Shown here in pieces: positions 53,659 through 60,074 of a stretch of 64,000 bases of DNA (positions are counted from its first letter, which is position 1; the number at the start of each line of letters is the position of its first letter). Source of the stretch: an uncultured Anaerolineae bacterium. GTDB taxonomy: Bacteria > Chloroflexota > Anaerolineae > Aggregatilineales > Phototrophicaceae. A program made the translations under genes and the position numbers. The DNA is taken from NCBI GenBank assembly GCA_937944445.1, contig CALDYP010000011.1, positions 1 to 64,000 of the forward strand. Reading direction: 5' to 3'. The notes below the pieces were generated by a model. The model was not told the DNA's origin. It saw nothing but the letters and a program-made list of their open reading frames with translations, and made no database searches.

Positions 53659-54816
53659 TTACTGGTTGATGGAAATTTCACTGCCGACTTCAAGGCGGCG
53701 AATGCTGCGGATGGCCGGTTCAATCGAGTAGTTGAACTTCTCTGGCACGAGGATGTTGAAGCGGCTCATGATGTAATCCAGTGTAACGGGGTCAGTTTGC
53801 GGCAGGGCAGTTGCCACCGCAGAGCGCAGCACGAACGTGAACGGGATGCGCGCCTCAATATACCACGCCAGCACGACCGCGTCTTGTGGAGAGACAGCCA
53901 CCGTCACAATGTCCAGCGGCGGAATGGGTGTTGGTGGAACGGCCTCTTGACCTTCGGGAGTGGGGGGGGGATTCAGCGGCGTCGGTGTGGGGGCTGGTCT
54001 GAACAGGCGACCATCTGCCGGGAAATCGCCGAGCCAGATGACCTGCGCGTCGGTGATGGTGCGTTGGACAGAGAGGCGCGGGCGCGGATTTTCGGACGGC
54101 TGCACGAACACCGGCCATGAGCCGACTGTCGGAATGAGGCGTGTGTCAAACGCGCCGCGCAGCGAGGATGCGCCAAAATTCACCGAAACAGATCCACCTT
54201 GACCTGTTGCGGTGTTACCGCCTTCTTGCGCCACACTGATGAAGCTGAATTGATTCGGCTCAGCCGATTGGAAGGTTTGATCGACGTCAACGAAGAGGAA
54301 CGACGCGACGATGTCGACGCGGTCACCGGGTTGAAGGGCGAAGGCGACGCTGGTGAGGCGATTCACTGGGACAGAGATCAAAACGCGGTTGGGCGGGGTG
54401 ATCAAGGCTGCGTCTGAGCCGATGCCGGCGAGGTTCTGGAAATCTTCGACGATTAAGTTGCCGAGGATGGGCTGCTCGCGGAAGATGTCGGTGCGAGCGA
54501 CTTTGTCGATCACGTCTTCAGGGTTGCTGACAGCGTTCACCAGCACCGCATCGGCCGGCCACGGGTAAATCTGCACTGTGTCGGGGCGAATAATTGTGCC
54601 GCGCGGGATGTCTTGAATGGCGACGACGATCTCGACCATTGGGACAGGCGTGATGGTGGGTAGAGGCGTGGCTTGCGCGATCGGTTGTTGTTGCTGCTGT
54701 TGTTGTGGTTGCTGGGCCGTCTGCTGAGTGCCACCTTGACCCGTATTTAGAAAGACTAGGACCAAGACAACGGCTGCAACGCCTAAAAGAAGCAATAAGA
54801 TAAGACCTCTGTTCAT
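53659..54816 (-). CDS. cpaB: CpaB/RcpC-like Tad protein with SAF domain
   Basis: About 385 residues. A membrane helix spans about 4-25; a Gln-rich tract of seven Q lies in the linker after it. The SAF domain starts at VEIVVAIQDIPRGTIIRPD, and RVLISVPVNRLTSVAFALQPGDRVDIVASF is the CpaB signature. In diderms the partner is a secretin; none is found here, so the protein probably acts on the outer face of the single membrane. The frame is open upstream to 54972, but GGAGGGG before the ATG at 54816 sets the start. Confidence 0.9.
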   Translation of the reverse strand: MNRGLILLLLLGVAAVVLVLVFLNTGQGGTQQTAQQPQQQQQQQPIAQATPLPTITPVPMVEIVVAIQDIPRGTIIRPDTVQIYPWPADAVLVNAVSNPEDVIDKVARTDIFREQPILGNLIVEDFQNLAGIGSDAALITPPNRVLISVPVNRLTSVAFALQPGDRVDIVASFLFVDVDQTFQSAEPNQFSFISVAQEGGNTATGQGGSVSVNFGASSLRGAFDTRLIPTVGSWPVFVQPSENPRPRLSVQRTITDAQVIWLGDFPADGRLFRPAPTPTPLNPPPTPEGQEAVPPTPIPPLDIVTVAVSPQDAVVLAWYIEARIPFTFVLRSAVATALPQTDPVTLDYIMSRFNILVPEKFNYSIEPAIRSIRRLEVGSEISINQ

Positions 54817-54922
54817 GATGCCCCTCCGGTTGACCTGCCACAGCAGGTGAGACTCATAGTAAGTTGATTGTTCCTCTTCAGCGGTTGGTATACGCCAAAA
54901 TCGCTTGTCCCACTCAATGAGC

Positions 54923-54950
54923 AGTATACGACAACTGCTGAATTTGTCAC
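54923..54950 (-). promoter_or_regulatory. Promoter of the tad operon (cpaB-tadC)
   Basis: On the minus strand, GTGACA (54945-54950), 16 bp, TATACT (54923-54928); each box matches 5 of 6. It predicts a leader of about 100 nt before cpaB. Confidence 0.6.
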
Positions 54951-54972
54951 ATGCGAATGTCGCTTGTGACAA
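54944..54972. promoter_or_regulatory. Dyad operator overlapping the tad -35 box
   Basis: TTGTCACA (54944-54951) and TGTGACAA (54965-54972) form a perfect inverted repeat with a 13-bp spacer, arms 21 bp apart centre to centre. The left arm covers the -35 box. The NarL/LuxR-type regulator encoded just upstream is the obvious candidate to bind it (inference). Confidence 0.6.
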
Positions 54973-55005
54973 TCATACTGTGAATGCCTATATTGTGCGA
55001 CTAGG

Positions 55006-56082
55006 TTACTCGCCAGATGGTATCTCCAAACGAATGCTGCTGCCCTCGTTATCGCTGCTGTTTAACTGCATCGACCCACCGATGAGTTCAAGCTTGCTTT
55101 TGAGCATGCGCAAAGTTTGGACGCGGGCATCGTTTGTGTCGTTTTCGCGGGCGGTGACCTTGGACGTGTCGAACGCTCGTCCGTCGTCTTCAACGGTTAC
55201 TTTGATACGATTGCCGGTCAAATCGAGCGTGACGTTCACTGCTGTCGGCGAGGCGTAATCACGGGCAGAGATGAGCAGGTCTTGGATGCTGCGGAAGATC
55301 AGCACCTCGCGGTAGTTTTCGAGGCGACGTTCTTCGCCGAGGATCGTCACTTGGGTTTCGATGTCGTTTTTGTCTCGATAGTTGTCGAGGTACTTCCGTA
55401 CAGTTGGGGCCACGCCGAGGTCGTCGAGCATCATCGGGCGCAGGTCAAAGATGAACTCGCGCACCTTCTGAAACGTGTTATTGGCGTTTAGCTTTAAGTT
55501 GTTGAGTTCTTCAGCGGCACGTTCTGGGTTGCGATCGAACAGCCGCTGACAGATTTCTGATTGTAGGATGAAATTCGTCAGCGCTTGGGCGATGCTGTCG
55601 TGGATAGCGCGAGACAAGCGCATGCGCTCGTCTTCTTGGGCGTTGATGATCCCTACTACGTCTAGGTTGCCGCTGACGCCGTTATCACCGATAGAGGCTG
55701 GCAAACTTTCCGCGCCTTGCAGCTTGCTGATGACGAGGTTCATCAGGCTTTGACGGCTCTCAAGTTCGTTGTAGATCGATTCGATTTTTTCGAGCTGTCC
55801 ACGCATAGTAGCGAGGCGAAAACGAGCTTCGAGTGCCTCATCGTATTTGTCGCGGATGTCCTCACGCGGGACGGTATCAAGATTCTCTTTGATGTTGCGA
55901 ATTTCGGCAGCGATGCCTGAGTAGCGCATCTGCTCACGATCGACTTGCAACTGCATCTGATCGAGCTGCGATTTCACCTCGGTCAGCCGACGGCGCGTGG
56001 TGGCCATTTCAGCGCTGATTGCTGTGGTCAACTCCTCAACTGGGTTGCTGCCTGTGTTGGTTAAGTCATCCTGAAATGCCAT
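55006..56082 (-). CDS. DegS-like sensor histidine kinase, cytoplasmic, with altered N-box
   Basis: About 358 residues, no membrane helix. Residues about 20-120 are a coiled-coil sensor region as in DegS. The HisKA_3 motif is DERMRLSRAIHDSIAQALTN with the phospho-acceptor H161. The ATPase part has VEDDGRAFD (G1 box), but the usual EXXXN of the N-box reads QDLLISA, replacing the Mg-binding Asn by Ser, and the GLXGM box is poor. It may be a weak kinase, a phosphatase-only protein, or a divergent but active form. The ATG at 56082 has GAGGAGC nine bases upstream. It follows the regulator gene by 16 bp. Confidence 0.87.
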   Translation of the reverse strand: MAFQDDLTNTGSNPVEELTTAISAEMATTRRRLTEVKSQLDQMQLQVDREQMRYSGIAAEIRNIKENLDTVPREDIRDKYDEALEARFRLATMRGQLEKIESIYNELESRQSLMNLVISKLQGAESLPASIGDNGVSGNLDVVGIINAQEDERMRLSRAIHDSIAQALTNFILQSEICQRLFDRNPERAAEELNNLKLNANNTFQKVREFIFDLRPMMLDDLGVAPTVRKYLDNYRDKNDIETQVTILGEERRLENYREVLIFRSIQDLLISARDYASPTAVNVTLDLTGNRIKVTVEDDGRAFDTSKVTARENDTNDARVQTLRMLKSKLELIGGSMQLNSSDNEGSSIRLEIPSGE

Positions 56083-56098
56083 GATCTCTGCTCCTCGG

Positions 56099-56794
56099 TC
56101 AATTATTCCTGAAACGAACCCATCCACGACGGATGGCGGTGACCGCAGCTTGGGTGCGATCTTTGACGTTGAGCTTGCGCAGGATGGATGTCACGTGATT
56201 TTTGACAGTTTGTTCGCTCAAGCCAAGCTCGTGAGCAATTTCTTTATTCAGCATCCCATCGACCAAGTAGCGCAGGATCTCCATCTCTCGATAAGTGAGC
56301 ACAGGGCCGATGTCATTTGTGGTGGCTTGACCGTGGAGGCGCGTCAATCGATTCTGGAACCATGTTGCGAATTCATCGGGTGACATGAGCTGCCCCTCCA
56401 CCACGTGATAGCCACGCGCTGCGCCGCGAACGAAGTGCACGAGCATATCAGGGTGAACTGTCTTGTCTGTGAACCCGATTGCGCCGCTGCCGAACACCTG
56501 CAACAACTGCTCATCGTCATGATGTGCTGTTAAGATGATGACCGCAGGGGCCTTGTGCATCTCACGCCTGAGGTGGCGCATGGCCAAAATGCCATTCTGG
56601 CCGGGTAAATTGACATCTACGAGCATGATGTCAGGCTGAAGCTGCTGCGCCATGATTACAGCCTTGATTCCATCTTCACAAGTGCCAACGATCTCGATGT
56701 CTTCATGCCCTTGCAATGCATTACACAAACCATCCCGGAAGAGCGGGTGGTCTTCAACAATCATCACGCGTATGCGCTCAGCGGCTCCTGTCAT
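56099..56794 (-). CDS. NarL/FixJ-family response regulator
   Basis: 231 residues. The receiver has acidic pocket VEDH, phospho-acceptor D60 in LVDVNLPG, T in ILTAHH and K in DKTV. The LuxR helix-turn-helix is ILRYLVDGMLNKEIAHELGL with SEQTVKNHVTSILRKLNV. It forms a pair with the DegS-like kinase downstream and probably controls the tad operon, whose promoter carries a dyad. A TATACT -10 box lies about 45 bp upstream. Confidence 0.94.
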   Translation of the reverse strand: MTGAAERIRVMIVEDHPLFRDGLCNALQGHEDIEIVGTCEDGIKAVIMAQQLQPDIMLVDVNLPGQNGILAMRHLRREMHKAPAVIILTAHHDDEQLLQVFGSGAIGFTDKTVHPDMLVHFVRGAARGYHVVEGQLMSPDEFATWFQNRLTRLHGQATTNDIGPVLTYREMEILRYLVDGMLNKEIAHELGLSEQTVKNHVTSILRKLNVKDRTQAAVTAIRRGWVRFRNN

Positions 56795-56838
56795 AACTGA
56801 TGGCCGTGCTTTGGTGGTTAAGGCAACTTATATTTGCC

Positions 56839-56844
56839 AGTATA
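56839..56844 (-). promoter_or_regulatory. Possible -10 box of the regulator gene
   Basis: TATACT on the minus strand, about 45 bp before the ATG. The same hexamer marks the tad promoter and, on the plus strand at 56995-57000, pgeF. No clear -35 box. Confidence 0.4.
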
Positions 56845-56994
56845 ACATGCTTTCATGGCGCATCATATAACGAACACCTCTGGGGTGTGCCCAAAGATAA
56901 ACAGACAGCCAGAGGCCCCACCTCTGCATACGAAGCACACTTACAAGGTATTTTGAGTGGGGTGAATATCTGAGAAAGTGGCAAGGGAGTTTGG

Positions 56995-57000
56995 TATACT
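56995..57000 (+). promoter_or_regulatory. Possible -10 box of pgeF
   Basis: TTGGTATACT ends about 22 bp before the GTG start of pgeF, so the leader would be very short. A -35 box is not evident. Confidence 0.4.
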
Positions 57001-57021
57001 TTTGTGTGATAAATCTGTGGA

Positions 57022-57804
57022 GTGGCAAAAGCTTTGGAACTGATTGAGTGGCAGGGGCTGCGATACTACAAGACTTGTCTGGACGTGACGCATGGCATTT
57101 TTACACGGGCGGGCGGCGTCAGCCCTGCGCCGTTTGAAGGGTTAAACGTTGGCGGCACAGTGGGGGACAGCGTTGAAAATGTGCGAGCCAACCATGCGTT
57201 GATGTATGATGCGCTGAAAGTATCTCATCAGGCAGCGGTGACGACGTGGCAGGTGCACGGCGCGGACGTGGTGGCGGCGCACGCGCCGCTGCTACATCGC
57301 AAATGGCAAGCGCGCGCCGACGCTATCATTACTGACCGGCCTAACTTGCCGCTGGTGATGCGCTTTGCGGACTGTACGCCGCTGCTCTACTATGATCCGG
57401 TTCATCGCGCTATTGGGTTGGCGCATGCCGGGTGGCGTGGAACGGTAGAAGGGATTGCTAGCGCCGTCGTTCATGCGATGCGCGCTTGTTACGGATCGCG
57501 CTCGGAGGATTTGCAAGTGGTGATCGGCCCGAGCATCTCTCAGCAGCATTTTCAAGTGGGGGAAGAGGTAGTGGCTGCAGTAGATCGGCGGTTCGGTGAG
57601 GACGCGGGATTGGTGCGTCGTGATCCAGTCGATGGATCGGCCTACGTTGACCTGTGGCAGGCGAACAAGCTGGAACTGGAATCAGTCGGCGTGCGCAGCA
57701 TCTATGTGATGGGCTTATGTACGTATGCGCAATCTGACGTGTTCTTCAGCCATCGTGCGCACCGTGGCCGCACAGGACGCTTTGGAGTGGTGATGTCTTT
57801 ATGA
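57022..57804 (+). CDS. pgeF: Peptidoglycan editing factor / multicopper laccase-fold purine nucleosidase-like protein
   Basis: 260 residues, YfiH/PgeF family. THGIFTRAGGVSPAPFEGLNVG is the family opening; the metal-binding residues are the His of WQVHGADVV, the Cys of FADCTPLL and the His of LAHAGWRGT. Known members act on purine nucleosides or remove misplaced amino acids from peptidoglycan precursors. The start is a GTG at 57022 with a weak ribosome-binding site. The stop overlaps the yggS ATG (ATGA), so the two are coupled, as in many bacteria. Confidence 0.93.
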   Translation: MAKALELIEWQGLRYYKTCLDVTHGIFTRAGGVSPAPFEGLNVGGTVGDSVENVRANHALMYDALKVSHQAAVTTWQVHGADVVAAHAPLLHRKWQARADAIITDRPNLPLVMRFADCTPLLYYDPVHRAIGLAHAGWRGTVEGIASAVVHAMRACYGSRSEDLQVVIGPSISQQHFQVGEEVVAAVDRRFGEDAGLVRRDPVDGSAYVDLWQANKLELESVGVRSIYVMGLCTYAQSDVFFSHRAHRGRTGRFGVVMSL

Positions 57805-58520
57805 GCGCGATCCAGTCACAGGTAGCCGAGGTGAAAGCGCGTGTGTGTGCGGCGTGCCAGCGAGTCGGTCGCTCCTGCGACGAGGTAACGATCATTGCCA
57901 TCAGCAAGACGAAGCCCCCAGAGGCTGTTGCTGAGGCGGTTGCAGCAGGCCTGCGCCACTTTGGGGAAAACCGCGTAGAGGAGGCCACCGTCAAGATACC
58001 GCTGGTGAGTGAGATCGTCACGGAGCCACTGACGTGGCATATGGTTGGGCATCTTCAGAGCCGCAAAGCGCGCGATGTAGGCATCTTCTCCTTCGTCCAT
58101 AGTGTGGACAGCGTCAAGCTGGCGTCGAAGCTCGATGAGATGTGTCGAAAACGTCAGCAGCGGCTCGGTATTTTTTTGGAAATTAACATTTCTGGGGAAG
58201 AATCAAAGCAGGGTATGTTGGCGGTCGGTTGGCGCGATGTGCCAGCCGTGAGAGAGCAGCTTTGGCTAAGCTGCGCAGCGATTGCCCGATTTGAGTGTTT
58301 AGATGTGCAAGGGCTGATGACCATGGCCCCGTTTTACGCTGATCCTGAACAGACGCGCCCGGTCTTCAGGGGGTTAGCCGAACTGCGCGACGCGCTGCGG
58401 TCAGACCTTGACCTTGCGCTGCCATCCCTGAGCATGGGGATGACAAACGATTATGAGGTAGCTATCGAAGAGGGCGCAACGCACGTCCGCATTGGGCGAG
58501 CGATCTTCGGTGAACGGTAA
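57801..58520 (+). CDS. yggS: PLP homeostasis protein YggS/PLPBP
   Basis: 239 residues. The cofactor lysine is in IAISKTKPPEAV, with FGENRVEEA, WHMVGHLQSRK, LSMGMTNDYEVAIEEGATHVRIGRAIFG as the expected family blocks. It binds pyridoxal phosphate and helps control B6 and amino-acid pools, without known catalysis. Followed by yggT after 21 bp. Confidence 0.95.
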   Translation: MSAIQSQVAEVKARVCAACQRVGRSCDEVTIIAISKTKPPEAVAEAVAAGLRHFGENRVEEATVKIPLVSEIVTEPLTWHMVGHLQSRKARDVGIFSFVHSVDSVKLASKLDEMCRKRQQRLGIFLEINISGEESKQGMLAVGWRDVPAVREQLWLSCAAIARFECLDVQGLMTMAPFYADPEQTRPVFRGLAELRDALRSDLDLALPSLSMGMTNDYEVAIEEGATHVRIGRAIFGER

Positions 58521-58541
58521 GCTGTTGTTGAGGAGGTTGAA

Positions 58542-58790
58542 ATGCTAGGTATGTTGTTGCTGCTGCTCATTCAAGGGTACATCTTGATCCTGTTTGCCCG
58601 CAGCATTCTGTCGTTTTTCCCAAATGTGAACAGGCGGCAGCCGATTGTGAAGTTGATCCACGATGTGACAGAGCCGGTCTTGAAGCCGATCAGGGAGCGG
58701 GTTGGCGTGCAGAACGGCATCGACTTCAGCCCGATCATTGTGTTCATCGGCCTGTACGTGCTGATGATGATCGTGCAGCGTGTATTCTAA
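58542..58790 (+). CDS. yggT: YggT-family membrane protein
   Basis: 82 residues with two membrane helices (LLLLLIQGYILILFARSILS and IIVFIGLYVLMMIVQRVF) around the amphipathic LIHDVTEPVLKPIRERVG. The family is linked to cell division/osmotic functions. GAGGAGG precedes the ATG. In Gram-positives this gene follows sepF; no sepF is present here. Confidence 0.92.
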   Translation: MLGMLLLLLIQGYILILFARSILSFFPNVNRRQPIVKLIHDVTEPVLKPIRERVGVQNGIDFSPIIVFIGLYVLMMIVQRVF

Positions 58791-58819
58791 GCAGTTTGTG
58801 TCGTACCTACTGACTTAAA

Positions 58820-58844
58820 GTGGGGGTGGAAAACCCAACCCCAC
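58820..58844 (+). terminator. Possible hairpin terminator after yggT
   Basis: GTGGGGGTGG can pair with CCCAACCCCAC (one mismatch) around an AAAA loop. The tail is A-rich rather than T-rich on the plus strand, so termination is uncertain. Confidence 0.35.
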
Positions 58845-58920
58845 AAAACGTTATTGTGCGTTAGAATATATAGCGTACGTAGGCAAAGAGCGGACTCTAC
58901 AGACAAGCAAGGACGTTGCT

Positions 58921-59223
58921 ATGATGGAACACAGCTTTACCAACGCCAAGGGTGGGTCAGCCATCGGTGTGAGGGTGATTTCACGCTGCGCCACACGCGA
59001 GATCGTGGGTAAAAACCGTGATGGTAGTATCGAAGTGAGGCTTACTGCAACGTCAGCCGGATCGCAGGATGCCAACGATGAGTTGATTCAGTTCATCGCA
59101 GAAAAACTAGGCGTTGATGCAGCCAAGCTTGAAGTGGTCGCTGGATCGGGCGAGCGCGAGAAGATCCTTAGCATCGAAGGCATGACCGCACAGCGAGTGG
59201 ATGAACTGCTCTTCCCAGCGTGA
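58921..59223 (+). CDS. DUF167 (YggU-family) protein
   Basis: 100 residues. GGSAIGVRVISRCATREIVG and the C-terminal ELIQFIAEKLGVDAAKLEVV with GEREKILSIEG are typical of the family. Function is unknown; it often accompanies yggS and yggT, as it does here. Its stop overlaps the GTG of the next gene by 4 bp (GTGA). Confidence 0.9.
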   Translation: MMEHSFTNAKGGSAIGVRVISRCATREIVGKNRDGSIEVRLTATSAGSQDANDELIQFIAEKLGVDAAKLEVVAGSGEREKILSIEGMTAQRVDELLFPA

Positions 59224-60059
59224 GGCTCGTGCCTGTTGTGAATCTCCTGAAGGGGCGCTTGTGGTGGGGCATTCTGCTGCTGGCGACGCTGACTGCATGT
59301 GCGCCAGCCTTGCCAGAGCCTGTGCCGACAGTGACTTTGGTTCCGCCCACAGAGACCCCAACCGCAACCCAGCCGCTGCCAACGCCTACGCGCTCTGACT
59401 TGCTCAACCCATCTGACCTTGTGCAGCGGGCAACCGCTGCGGCGGCTGAGGCACTCTTGCCCTCGGCAAGTGTTCCGCTTGATGATATTGAAGCGCTCAA
59501 GGCGCTGTTAGCTCAGGCTCTTGAACTGGACGCTGGCTTAGTGCGTTGGGTCAGCGCGGAGGTGGCGCGCTGGCCTTTTGCCTCAACGCGCTGCCACAGG
59601 CCGAACACAATCGGACGTGTGGATGGGCTGCGCGTCTTTTTCCTTGTCGGCACGACCGTTTATGAGTTCCAAAAGCAGGGCGATGCCCCGTATCGCTTCT
59701 GTCGTGAGACCAGCGAGGCGCGCGATGAGCTTTTGCTGGCGGTGGACCCAGTCGCTGCGGAACTAGTGCGGCTGGCACAGCAGCGTGTTGCCACTCAGCT
59801 TGACTTGCCAGTGCGACGAGTAGAATGGATAACCGTGGAAGCTTACCGTTGGTGGGATACCAGCCTCGGCTGCCCGCTGGCTGGTCAGGCATATGACGTC
59901 GCGGATGTGCCCGGATATCGCATCGTGCTTCAGGCTGGCGACACGCGCTATGCGTTTCACACCGACGCAGAGCGTTTGTTCCCATGTGCAGAGGGGGCAG
60001 AAGTGTTGAGGCCGCCAGCCCTGCCTGCCCCCACCGTGGAGACAACTCCCGCCCCTTGA
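59220..60059 (+). CDS. Lipoprotein with Pro/Thr stalk and two related WxxxSLGC-type domains
   Basis: 279 residues, GTG start overlapping the DUF167 stop. The lipobox is LATLTAC, with the Cys at about residue 27. A Pro/Thr-rich stretch follows to about 58. The remainder contains two copies of one domain: the first (about 106-160) with VARWPFASTRCHRPN and VGTTVYEFQKQ, the second (about 200-260) with EAYRWWDTSLGCPLAGQAY and GYRIVLQAGDTRYAFHTD. Each copy ends with a conserved Cys, so each probably has one disulfide. The second copy matches a small domain I have seen in secreted bacterial proteins; its function is unknown. Confidence 0.82.
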   Translation: MRLVPVVNLLKGRLWWGILLLATLTACAPALPEPVPTVTLVPPTETPTATQPLPTPTRSDLLNPSDLVQRATAAAAEALLPSASVPLDDIEALKALLAQALELDAGLVRWVSAEVARWPFASTRCHRPNTIGRVDGLRVFFLVGTTVYEFQKQGDAPYRFCRETSEARDELLLAVDPVAAELVRLAQQRVATQLDLPVRRVEWITVEAYRWWDTSLGCPLAGQAYDVADVPGYRIVLQAGDTRYAFHTDAERLFPCAEGAEVLRPPALPAPTVETTPAP

Positions 60060-60074
60060 GCGTTATGCCACGTG

